Positions 24,348-33,501 of a stretch of DNA of 64,000 bases are shown here, in pieces; the first letter of the stretch is position 1, and each line of letters starts with the position of its first letter. A program made the position numbers and the translations under genes. The notes below the pieces were generated by a model. It saw only the letters and a list, made by a program, of their open reading frames with translations. It ran no database searches and had not been told where the DNA came from. The stretch lies in NCBI RefSeq assembly GCF_031755915.1, contig NC_083379.1, forward strand, positions 21,648,001 to 21,712,000. The letters are read 5' to 3'. Origin of the DNA: Ziziphus jujuba. Taxonomy: Eukaryota > Streptophyta > Magnoliopsida > Rosales > Rhamnaceae.

Positions 24348-24855
24348 GTATAACTATAGGCAAATCGAATAGAGTGGTTTCCATTTTTACAAATTTGTTT
24401 TCGAGTAGCAAAAAAGGGGAGGATGATGATCATAAAATATTGTAGGAAGTTTTGGAGGAAATATTGGGTTTAGGATAGATTACACTATGTCCTTATTCCT
24501 AAACTACTCATAAGCAGAAACAAAATGAGATTAGGCACATTGTAGTTTGAAAAGATGCAGGGTTCATTTAATTATTGGTGTCCTTGTGCTTGTGCATTAG
24601 CAAGAAATGACTTAACCTTCCAAATTCGAGAATCATGATTAAAAGTCTATAAGCATCGGTTCTCAATGAGATAAATTGTATAATGACTTTAAAAAGCTTT
24701 ACCCAATATATAAGCTGTATTTGATAAGCTTATCTTGTGATTTGTCAAATATAACTTACTTATCTATTTGATCAATTTGGATAAGCCTTATTCAAGCATA
24801 ATTATAAATTAGTTTCAATGAAAATTAATTAGTTAAATAAAAAGTTGAAGTCTTC
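24348..24855. other. Intergenic spacer, no gene seen
   Basis: AT-rich sequence between the Cassandra-type element and the duplicated low-copy block. No coding frame, RNA gene or repeat was recognised. Confidence 0.4.
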
Positions 24856-25620
24856 ACATTTTTTCCTAATTTGAAGAAGTTGGAATCTCTTGAGATAATT
24901 ATATCATAAATGTACGCGTTTAGCTATGTTATTCTCGCTATTCCCGGTTTTATTTAGTTGGGATTACCATTTATGATTGGGAGAATTATGTCACTAAATG
25001 AATGTTTCTCACTTATGTTACACTCATAATTTTCAAGTTGACTAAGCTAGGATCTCAATTTATTATTAGGATATTTATGTCACACATGTTCGCGTTATTC
25101 TGTGATGTACTTTGATGAAGTAATACTTGTACTTTAATGTACGTGTGTTTCCACCAATATTATTTACAATATTTTAAGTGGTTGGGATCTCTACAAAACA
25201 TCGGGACAAGTGCCACATTTTTTCCCAATTTGAAGAAATCGGGATCTCTTAGGACGATTTTGTCACAATTGTACTCATGTAGTTATGTTTTCCAACTTTT
25301 CTCAACTTGATTTAGTTAGTATCTTTATGTATGATCAGAAAAATTATGTCATAAATTAGCATTCATCACTTATGTTAGTCTCGTAATTCCTGAGTCAATC
25401 AAATTGGGATTTCCATGAATTATTGGGACATTTATATCACACGAGTACATGTTGTTCCTCATGTGCTTTCTTAACTTTTTTTATTAATTAACATCGAGAT
25501 CTATATTTATGATTAGGGCATTTATGTAACATTAGTACTTTGACGTACTTGTTTTCTACTAATGTTATTCCCACTATTTTAACTAATTGGGATCTCTACT
25601 TATCATCGAGACAATTGTCA
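24856..25620. repeat. Diverged tandem duplication, about 360-400-bp unit
   Basis: Unit 1 begins TTCACATTTTTTCC(T/C)AATTTG at 24856 and unit 2 begins GCCACATTTTTTCCCAATTTG at 25213. Both run through GGGATCTCTT or similar, a GTCAC-type phrase, TTAGTTGGGAT or TTAGTTAGTAT, CACTTATGTTA, and end TTGGGATCTCTAC (about 25184) or AATTGGGATCTCTAC (about 25585). The recurring phrase TTGGGATCTCTA..TTATTGGGACA continues in later parts of the block. No coding potential was identified. Confidence 0.75.
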
Positions 25621-25639
25621 CATATTTAATATTTTTTGT

Positions 25640-26960
25640 CATACAATTTAAGATTATATTAAAGGCTCATTAAAAAATAGTAAATGAATTTTGACAGTAC
25701 CAATGAAAGAAAATGATGGCATGGAATTTGATGAATGAAAACTTTCATTAACATTTAAATGAAAATTTTTACCATGTTAAATAAAAAAGAAAAAGGAGTA
25801 ACAATAACATTGAATTTGCAACTTTAGGTCTAACAAACTTTTCTAGAAGCTCCAACTTCATCTTCAACAACGTACAATTTGTATGGGAGCTTTTGAAAAA
25901 AAATAAAAATAAAATAACACTATCACAAAATAATGGGAAGAACATTTGAAAAACAAAGGGAGGAATACTCATTGCTTTCTTTTTTCTTTTTTTCTTTTTT
26001 TCCTTGAAATGGTTAATCCCAATCACCTATAGATCGTTTGCATCCTCAAATGATATATGGGAAGATGCTGCAACAATCCATGGATGGCACATTTCAAGAA
26101 AGCTTCCATATGCTCCAATGACGTTCATCACAATAGTTACCGAAAACAAACAGATGTAGGTTTGTGTAAATAAATCTTGCACTATCATGTTCCAAAGAGG
26201 TTTTAGAGCTTTTTCCTCTTTCTTTTTTTCTCTTTCCAAGTCTTTCAGCAATCTAAATCATATAACACACAGTTCGGGTCAAAAACTAGTGTTTTTTTAT
26301 ATTTTATTATGGGGTTTAAGTGTTTTCAATGATATAGGGTTTGGCTTTATGATTTGGGTTTTACTTTTTGAAAATGCATTAAAGAAAGAGAAAAAGAGAT
26401 GTAAATAGAGATCTTTAACTTCATAATTTTTGAATAAGATAATGTTTTTAATAAAAACTGGTGGTTTACGTTTATTTGACATAAACCCACCATATTTGGT
26501 AAAGATAAAAATTAAATGGGGGACTTAAAAGTGGATTGGATGGGACTTAAAGTTGATTAGATGGTTAATGAGGAAAATAATAAATGTTTTTGAATTTAGC
26601 ACTTAAAATGTAGGTAACTAAATGGATCGTTAATAAAATTTTTAGAGTGATAAAAAACCATGGATATTGTGTTTCTCGAACTTCATTTATTGGAATTCCC
26701 AATATAATGTCAGGATAATTAATTGGAAAATTATTGTGCAATCTAGTTATGTGATATTATGTTTCCTAAAGTCAAATGGTTGGGATTCTCGATATGATAT
26801 TGGGACATTTAATCGAGCGAGTAGAATAGATTCCATTTCTTTCAATATACACACACATCTTTCAACTACTTTCAAAAATTAAAAATTCACGATTATCTTG
26901 TAAGTAGTTGGGATCTCTATTTATTATTAGAACAATTATCACAAGTTTCATATTTATTGT
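25640..26960. repeat. Duplicated low-copy block, unit 1 (uninterrupted copy)
   Basis: This stretch is paralogous to 26961-27255 plus 33502-34283 plus 42123-42370. Matching landmarks are GAATGAAAACTTTCATTAACAT (25733 and 27043), AGGAATACTC (25961 and 27244), ATCCATGGATG (about 26076 and 33587), CTTAAA.GTGGATTG (26525 and 34068), GTGTTTC(T/C)C(G/A)AACT (26669 and 34190) and TTTCAATATACA (26842 and 42338). Unit 1 contains neither the Harbinger element nor gypsy element 1. Minus-strand pieces such as CHPWIVAASSHISFEDANDL (26089-26030) recur in diverged form in the other copies, so an unidentified dead gene may underlie the block. Confidence 0.75.
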
Positions 26961-27255
26961 CATGAAATTAAAGAAGATATTAAGAGTCATTAAATTAATT
27001 TAATTGTGTCAGTGAAAGAAAGGATGATATTGAATTTGATAAATGAAAACTTTCATTAACATTTAAATAAAATCTTTTACAAGGTAAAATAAAATAAAAA
27101 TTAGTAACATTGAATTTACAACTTTAGCTAACAAAATTTTCCTCAAGCTCCACCTTTAATAGCATATAAAATATATGGAACCTTGTGGAAAAAATCTTGC
27201 ACTAACCAAAAATAACAAGAAGAGCACTTCAAAAAGAACAAAAGGAATACTCTTG
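26961..27255. repeat. Duplicated low-copy block, unit 2, left part
   Basis: Second copy of the block at 25640-26960, interrupted at 27255 by the Harbinger element. It resumes at 33502, is interrupted again at 34283 by gypsy element 1, and resumes at 42123. Confidence 0.75.
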
Positions 27256-27268
27256 GGGTGTGTTTGGT
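27256..27268 (+). repeat. Left terminal inverted repeat of Harbinger element
   Basis: GGGTGTGTTTGGT, preceded by target-site TTG. Downstream, GGATTGG, GGACACAG and GATCA(G/T) motifs recur to about 27400 and may be transposase or Myb-protein binding sites. Confidence 0.9.
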
Positions 27269-27589
27269 TTGTTGGATTGGTCAGGATTGGATGGGACACA
27301 GTCCCAGTCTGCTGTTTGGTTGATCATTTTGAGCTCGGGACAGATGTAACCGAAACAGTAAATTAATCCCAAATGATCAGGACACAGCTGACCCGTCTCT
27401 CCCCCTACGTCATTTTTGTCCCAAACTCAAAAAGCCCTTGTTCTCTCGCTTATCGTTGCCTCGCGTGGAAGATCAAAGGAAAAATCACAGCTCGGTTGGT
27501 GAGTATCTCTATCTACATCTCTATATCTATTTTCTTCTCTGCATCTCTATCTGTTTTCTTCTCTATTTCTTCCTGTATTGTGACATTTC

Positions 27590-28175
27590 TTCGTATAGGC
27601 CATCTACTATAGTCGATCTGGAGAAAGGGCTTCCATTTGCAAGCAAAACCCCAAACTGTAAAGAACCCAGGTAAGTGTCATCTGTCTCTCCTCTCTGTGT
27701 TGTTGTCGTGGGATCTCGCCGATATATCTTTAAAAAAAAAAAAATTTGCTTAAAAATGTTACCCAAAAAATAGTTAGTTTTTTCTCTGCCTGTGGGAAAT
27801 TTTTTTTCCCTCAATTTGTGTTTTCTTTCGGGTTGGGAAAAGGCTTCCATCTCCTCTCTGTTTTATGTTGTCATGGGTGTGGATTTGAAACCCACTTTTG
27901 ATCTCTCACCGAGATATCTGCATATACAGATGTTTTATAACCATTTCCATTTTTGTTCTAAAAAAAACTTGCATTTTTGGTTCATGTTTTAAAACCCAAA
28001 AATCTAGTTTTTCCTTTCTTCTTTCTGGTGATGCGATAGACTAATTGCCTCTTGTTCCCAAACTCGTGTATAGGCCATCTTATAGTCGGATTCCATTTGC
28101 AAGCAAAACCCCAAATTGCAAAGAACCCAGGTAAGTTTCATCTGTCTCTCCTCTCTGTTTTGTTGTCGTGGGATC
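27590..28175 (+). promoter_or_regulatory. Duplicated putative 5' leader exon of the Harbinger genes
   Basis: Two copies of a block start GTATAGGCCATCT (27594 and 28070), run through TTCCATTTGCAAGCAAAACC and AAAGAACCCAG, and end at a strong donor CCCAG|GTAAGT (27671 and 28132). The conserved sequence continues into the presumed intron with CATCTGTCTCTCCTCTCTG and TTGTTGTCGTGGGATCT. The region upstream (27430-27590) is pyrimidine-rich. All three downstream start codons lie just after acceptor-like AG sites, so the block probably forms a noncoding first exon. Which copy is used, and where transcription starts, cannot be told from sequence. Confidence 0.55.
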
Positions 28176-28451
28176 TGTCTCTCCTCTCCTCTCTGTTTTG
28201 TTGTCGTGCAAAGAACCCCAAATTGTTAGTTTTTTCTCTGCATTTGTGAAATTTTTTTTCCCTCAATACAAATTATTGCACCCAAGATAGTCTGCAAATT
28301 TTACACACTGCCTGATGGGTTCCAAAACAAAAACCTTCACCTAAACACTTTCACTCTATATTTTCACAAAAAAAAATATACTGAATTTTTATGATAGGAC
28401 TGTGTTAAGCATTATTACTGATAGGACTTGAAAATGGTAAGGCTACACAGA

Positions 28452-28891
28452 TCAGGATGAACAGCAAAATAGTTTTCTTCTGCTCTGTGTTTCGTTGTTT
28501 AGATTTATTCCTGTACGCTTTAGTGGAGAAGCCCTTGCGAGTCTCTTTGCTGCATGGGGCAGTAACAACAAACCACACATTGCAGATATTAGTTTCCAAA
28601 TCATAGCAGAATTTGCCAAAATGCTTGCAACTATTTCTAAATGTATGATGTATATTTATCTCTATGGCACTTGTGTTGTGCATTTTATGAACAAAATATC
28701 CTATTTTTGAAATTCAAATGGTCATGGTGTATCTCTCATCTGTCTTGCTGCACAGTGGAACAATATGTTTCTTTATGATGAAGTATTAAAAATTCACCTA
28801 TTTCGTAGAAGAGCTCGTTAATATTTTCTGCTGTCTTTGCTGATGTTTCAATGAAGAACATTCCATTCTCTTGAGCATATTGCTCCCCCTC
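28452..28891 (-). pseudogene. Captured 3' end of a Rab5-type small GTPase gene (two exons)
   Basis: Minus-strand exon 28891-28798 has an acceptor TTGCAG before it and a donor GTGAAT after it. It encodes [10 protein letters not shown], then [21 protein letters not shown]. The ETSAK segment is the Rab G5 guanine-binding motif and the surrounding wording is that of Rab5/RABF GTPases. Exon 28549-28452 follows after a 248-bp intron ending CATGCAG. It completes the split codon and reads AKRLARASPLKRTGINLN, ending RRKLFCCSS and TGA. The vicinal cysteines fit a Rab prenylation site. The frame is open throughout (about 63 codons). No earlier exon (P loop, switch regions, NKxD) is present, so no active GTPase can be made. 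It lies inside the Harbinger element, opposite to the transposase, and the retained intron shows capture at the DNA level. Confidence 0.82.
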
Positions 28892-29110
28892 CTGCAATCA
28901 TTTACAATAAGTTAAAAAAATATTGAAAGTTTTTACAATGAAAGTTTTGGACTGATATAGCTATGCTTCAAACTACGTTAAAGATGTTATGCTACTTTCA
29001 TGCACACCGTGTAAAAATATTGAAATAATACGAGGCATTATGCTAAAATTAATTCCTTAAAATAATACAATTTTAAAAGTAAAAGAAAACGAGCTATAAA
29101 GGTGTGTTTC

Positions 29111-29393
29111 ATCGTTGACCACTGCAAATTACAAAAAAAAATATATTGACCATGATCATTAAATAAACTATAATATATATATATATTGATCATTACAGTC
29201 ATGTGTTCTTATAATTAAAAAATTCATCCTTGGAAAAAACATTTCTACTATCGTTGACCACTGCAAATTACAGAAAAAAATATATTGACCATGATCATTA
29301 AATAAACTATAATATATATATATATATTGATCATTACAGTCATGTATTCTTATAATTAAAAAATTCATCCTTGGAAAAAACATTTCTACTATC
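29111..29393. repeat. 139-bp near-perfect tandem duplication
   Basis: Two copies (from 29111 and 29250) begin ATCGTTGACCACTGCAAATT and run through ATATTGACCATGATCATTAA, a TA run, TTGATCATTACAGTCATGT and CATCCTTGGAAAAAACATTT. They differ at only a few bases. The duplication lies inside the Harbinger element between the captured Rab fragment and the transposase. Confidence 0.9.
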
Positions 29394-29739
29394 GTTTAAT
29401 CTATTTCTATATATGAAAATCAAAGTTTGGATGCTTTTTTTTTTTTCCTTTCTTTTTTGGTAACAAGTTGGATCCTTTTATTATTCACCAAAAAAAAAAA
29501 AAAGGTTGGATCCTTTTATGTGTTGGAAAAGTGACATGACATTATTGCCAATATTTACCAATTCTCAAATTGAGTTATTTATTTAGCATGCTGATAAATA
29601 GATGTATATTGGAATTGATTTGCGTTGTTTAGTCCAAAGTAGTTTATGTTTATCAAATTTAATATGCTATTTATTTATTTATTTTTCTTGAAGCATTTTT
29701 TTGTTTTTTATTTTATTATTTTATTTTTTTGTAGTACAT

Positions 29740-31096
29740 ATGGATCGAAGAAAAGTCGCTGCATTCCTTTTACTTCCAAATGATTCACAATTAAAGTCTT
29801 TTTGTACGGCTTTTATGTTACTTTTGCTTATGTATATGTACTGGGCATATATAAGGCGAAATGTTAGAGGTTATAGAAATCAATTACCTAGGAATGTAGA
29901 ATTGCGTATGTCTTTTCTAAATAGTCTGCTAGATAATGATGTTAATTGTATTAGTCAGCTTAGGATGGATAGGAGAACATTTGATACTTTATGTCAGTTA
30001 TTAGACGATGATGGATATGTTAAAAGTGATGGCATTGTTACATTGCAAGAGCAAGTGTGTATATTTCTGCACATAATTGCTCACCATACCAAGAATCGTA
30101 CAATTATCACTAGATTTTTTAGATCGGGAGAGACAATAAGTCGATATTTCAATTATGTGTTGCATGGAGTACTGCGCTTACATAAAATTCTGTTGAGCCC
30201 TCCAAAACCAATATCAGATAATTGTTTGGATGATAGATGGAAAGTATTTAAGGTACGTTTGTGGAATAGCTTCGTTATTAATATTATAGTTCAATTAGTT
30301 GGAACATTATCTGATGTTAGTAACTTTGTTAATGGCGTAGAATTGTTTGGGAGCTTTAGATGGAACTTACATTAAGGTGAATGTACCAGAAATCGATAAG
30401 CCAAGATATCGTACAAGAAAGGGTGAGATAGCCACAAATGTTTTAGGTGTATGTAATCCAAATATGGAATTTATATTTGTATTACCTGGTTAGGAAGGTT
30501 CCGCTTCAGATTCAAGAGTACTCCGTGATGCATTAAGTAGGCCAAATGGGTTAAGAGTACCAACTGGTAAGGCTAATTTTCAAAATTTAAATTGTAGTAA
30601 CCAACATTGCATACACTAATAGGAGATATGTTTTTGTTTTTTAGGTTGTTATTACTTAGTGGATGCTGGTTATACTAATGGTGAAGGATTTCTTCCACCA
30701 TATAAAGGAACAAGATATCATCTTTCTGAGTGGAGAGAGGGCTGTGCACCCATAAATCACGAAGAGTATTTCAACATGAAGCATGCATCTGCTAGGAATG
30801 TCATAGAAAGATGCTTTGGGGTTCTTAAAAAGCGGTGGGCAATTTTAAGAAGTCCATCTTTCTATCCTATTGCAACACAAATCAAGATCATTACCGCATG
30901 TTGCCTTATACATAATCTTATTAGAAGAGAAATGATAATTGATCCTGGGGAAGTTGAGTTTGATAGGAGTGAAGATGTTGCCATTAGTACTGACGATGAC
31001 ATTATAGGATCGATTTCTTCCTCTGACCAATGGACTAACTGGAGAGATGATTTAGCTAAGCAAATGTTTGCTGAGAGGAGATGTCATGGACATTAG
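29740..31096 (+). CDS. Harbinger DDE transposase (three exons, one nonsense codon)
   Basis: Model: 29740-30252, 30341-30566 and 30645-31096 with GT/AG introns of 88 and 78 bp, giving 396 codons. It belongs to the HARBI1/DDE_Tnp_4 family that cuts and pastes the element. A helix-turn-helix-like segment with [16 protein letters not shown] and [17 protein letters not shown] (about 115-160) precedes the catalytic core. The triad is present: Asp178 in [12 protein letters not shown], Asp253 in [10 protein letters not shown], and Glu301 in [17 protein letters not shown]. The C-terminus carries the usual acidic tail ending [14 protein letters not shown]. The only visible lesion is TAG at 30491-30493, where the family has Trp in [13 protein letters not shown]. 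As it stands the protein would end at codon 221, losing Asp253 and Glu301. The start is the Met before DRRKV, placed six bases after a TTTTTGTAG acceptor-like site. Confidence 0.88.
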
Positions 31097-31292
31097 TGGT
31101 CGCATGTTTTAATGCTCTTGTAGATGTTTTATTTTATACTGTTTGTTAAACATCTTGGATCATTTGTATGAAAACCAATTTATATTATATGCCATTGTTG
31201 TCATATGTGAATGATTTTTCCTTATTTTCTTGCTGTTATTTGCTTGCTGTTATTGTATTGTTGAAATCATAAAAATTTGTATTTTAATAGAA

Positions 31293-32253
31293 ATGAAAGT
31301 TGGAGGTAGCAGTCACAATATCCGAGGGATTGAATCTAGACGTACATGGAGCAAAGGGGAGGAAGATGCTTTGCTGCTTATTTTAGATGAGGTTGTAGCT
31401 AGTGGGCAGCGATGTGACACCGGATCATTCAAGCCTGGCACAATTACTATGATTGAGAGGCGATTGGCTGAGATATGTCCTAATTCGGGCTTGCGAGCAA
31501 ATCCACACATTGAGTCAAAGTTGAAAAAGTGGAAGAAACAATACGGTATAATATATGATATGCTAAACAAAAGTGGCTTCGGATGGAATGACTCTCTTAA
31601 ATGTGTGGACGTTGATAGTGACGAAGTTTGGAAAGCATATGTGCAGGTTTTGAAAATTTGGACATCAGTTTTCATCGAATTTTTTCACTTGATATATGAA
31701 GTTATGTTTTTCAATTGTTTACAATTAAAAGTTTGTTTTTTTATTTTAGAGTAACCCAAGTGCAAAGGCATGGAGAAGTAAACCGTTTCCGCTATATGAG
31801 AGGCTTGCTAGTATTTTTGGAAAGGATCGGGCAACAGGACATGGAGCACAAACTCCAATTGATATGGTCAATGATTTGAATTTGGAGAGTGGAAATGAAC
31901 AATTTAATGATGTATGTTCTCCAATGTCTGTGAATGAAATCCATAGTGAACCGTCTACCCGACCCAAATCAAGAGGTAAGAGAAAATCTGGAATGAAGGA
32001 TGATGACATTGTGAGCGGGTTTGGCAATGTAGCAGAGAAATTGTTTGATAAATTGGCTGCAAAGTTAGATAAATCGGAAGCCAATTATCCACAATACTTA
32101 GCTATGGAGCTAGACAGGTTAGGCTTCTCTGTTGATGACAATCTCGAAATCTCTAAGGCAATGAGATTGGATCCATCGAACGTTGAGGTTTTTAAGATTA
32201 TTAGAACGGATACGGGCAAGATTGAATTTGCTAGAAAATTTTTAAATTACTAG
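31293..32253 (+). CDS. Myb/SANT-like DNA-binding protein of the Harbinger element
   Basis: Two exons, 31293-31646 and 31750-32253, joined across a 103-bp GT/AG intron, give an intact 285-residue protein. Residues about 16-118 form the Myb/SANT-like domain common in plant Harbinger second proteins: RRTWSKGEEDALLLILDEV, then a basic segment KLKKWKKQYGIIYDML, then EVWKAYVQ at the splice junction. Residues about 118-140 (AWRSKPFPLYERLASIFGKD) are the usual extension. The middle is acidic and serine-rich with a basic patch near RPKSRGKRKSG, a possible nuclear signal. The C-terminal part is helical. In studied Harbinger systems this protein binds the element ends and is needed with the transposase. 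The ATG lies two bases after a TTTTAATAG acceptor-like site. Confidence 0.87.
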
Positions 32254-32534
32254 GTGTTGCTGTGTATCATATATTTAAGACTATGTATGAGGGGAACTAT
32301 GAACACTTGGATGTGAACTTTATGGACATATGTTGTATGGTCGTTTATGGACATGTGGTATGGTAATGGATGTTAGTATTTAATTATGTATGTAAAGACA
32401 CTTATATGAAGCATGTGTTATGTTTTAGTGTATTAATATGCACCTGATTGATTTAGTTAATTGTTATTTTGTCTAATTTTATTATTATCTTATCATATTA
32501 TGTTATAATTTATTATAATATGCAGGAACATTAA

Positions 32535-32852
32535 ATGGCAAGGAGAAGAGTTTATGTTGTGTTTGAAGGTAGACAACCAGGAATATATAATTCTTGGCCT
32601 GAATGTCATCAACAGGTGCAAGGATTTAAGGATAATTTATATCAAGCATATAATACAACTGAAGAAGCTGAAATAGCATATGCTGAGTATGTAGAACGAA
32701 TGATGAGGAATCTAAATGAGGCAAATCCAATACAACATATCACCGCACATACACGTGCCAACTTGAATAATGAGTGGCGTAATGGTTTTATAATCGGCTG
32801 TTTGTTTGGATTACTATCAATGGGTGTATTTACTTATTTGGCATATAAGTAG
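32535..32852 (+). CDS. RNase H1/viroplasmin-type hybrid-binding domain protein with membrane anchor
   Basis: Intact single-exon 105-residue protein. Residues 5-50 fit the RNase H1 N-terminal hybrid-binding domain, the fold shared with caulimoviral viroplasmin: VYVVFEGRQPGIY, then SWPECHQQVQGFKDN, YQAY and TTEEAEIAYAEY. The Trp, the GF pair and the TEEA helix are at the family positions. Residues 84-104 (GFIIGCLFGLLSMGVFTYLAY) form one membrane helix followed by a terminal Lys, so the protein would be a tail-anchored type with the nucleic-acid-binding domain facing the cytosol. No RNase H catalytic domain follows. It is in the same direction as the transposase and Myb genes and well inside both inverted repeats. 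The start lies nine bases after an acceptor-like TATGCAG. A function in transposition is unknown; binding of RNA or RNA-DNA hybrids at a membrane is only inference. Confidence 0.8.
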   Translation: MARRRVYVVFEGRQPGIYNSWPECHQQVQGFKDNLYQAYNTTEEAEIAYAEYVERMMRNLNEANPIQHITAHTRANLNNEWRNGFIIGCLFGLLSMGVFTYLAYK

Positions 32853-33329
32853 ATTATTGGTGTGAAATCAAATATATACATTTGTATGGAGACAAGTATG
32901 TGAAATTGTACTTATCAACAAGTTTTTAATTAAATATGATGTTAACTTTATTTATTTGTACATATGATTTAACATATTATAATATCATTTTAATTTGTTT
33001 TAAAAACCATATATTAACATAATTTGTGGTTGTAAAAAAAATTACAATTTAATTACAATGTAAAAACAAAATTACAATTACAAAATTTCATTACTTAACT
33101 TTATTTCTCATTAATTTTTATTTATAAAATATTATGTTATAATTTAATTTTCATTTAATTTTAAAATTACAAATTAATATAGTTTGTGGATGTAATAAAA
33201 ATGGTAAATGAAATATGTAAATAAACTTTATATCAATTTCCAATATTAATTAGGTACATTATTTTTTATTGTAATTATAAATAGAATTTTATAATTTTTC
33301 TTTTAAAAAAATTAAAAAATTTTAAAATA
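32853..33329. other. AT-rich Harbinger 3' noncoding region
   Basis: No gene. The phrase AAATTACAATT recurs between 33030 and 33080. It probably contains the 3' end of the transposon transcripts, but no clear polyadenylation element can be assigned. Confidence 0.4.
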
Positions 33330-33501
33330 GTCCAATCCAGTCTAATCCTGCACCAAACATGGAACAGCTAGTCCATCGTTCAGTCCGGATCTATACCAAA
33401 CATAGGACTGCACTACTATATCCTGTCCGATTCGATCGGATCCGAACCTATCCTGTCTGATCCAGTCCGATCCGAACCTGTCCTGCGTACCAAACGCACC
33501 C
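33330..33501 (-). repeat. Right terminal inverted repeat and subterminal motif cluster
   Basis: The last 13 bases (33489-33501) are the inverted repeat. Within the preceding 170 bp, ACCAAAC occurs at 33352, 33394 and 33489, and a CCGATCCGAACCT(A/G)TCCTG-like phrase occurs twice with shorter variants. Clustered subterminal repeats are typical binding sites for Harbinger transposition proteins. Confidence 0.8.

Larger units (their letters stand above)
27256..33501 (+). mobile_element. PIF/Harbinger DNA transposon, 6,246 bp, three genes plus captured Rab exons
   Basis: Terminal inverted repeats GGGTGTGTTTGGT (27256-27268) and ACCAAACGCACCC (33489-33501) match at 12 of 13 positions. They are flanked by TTG on both sides (27253-27255 and 33502-33504), the 3-bp target duplication expected of the superfamily. 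The paralogous uninterrupted site is present at 25961-25980, confirming the borders. Content in order: a CT-rich leader region with a duplicated putative first exon (27590-28175); a captured minus-strand Rab fragment (28452-28891); a 139-bp tandem duplication (29111-29393); a DDE transposase; a Myb/SANT-like protein; a hybrid-binding-domain membrane protein; and a right subterminal zone of repeated motifs. Apart from one nonsense codon in the transposase the coding regions look intact, so the insertion is fairly young. Confidence 0.93.

Noticed and set aside
26027..26251. Minus-strand ORF with CHPWIVAASSH as an intact small gene
   Set aside because: Corresponding frames in the paralogous copies are broken and the lysine-rich start is low-complexity. 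Kept only as a possible relic.
31313..32084. Minus-strand ORFs opposite the Myb-like gene
   Set aside because: They mirror the coding exons on the plus strand and have no family similarity of their own.
32535..32852. Endogenous pararetrovirus (caulimovirid) fragment, because of the viroplasmin-type domain
   Set aside because: No movement protein, coat protein, protease or RT of pararetroviral type lies nearby. The same fold occurs in cellular RNase H1, and the ORF sits in line with two Harbinger genes inside matching inverted repeats.
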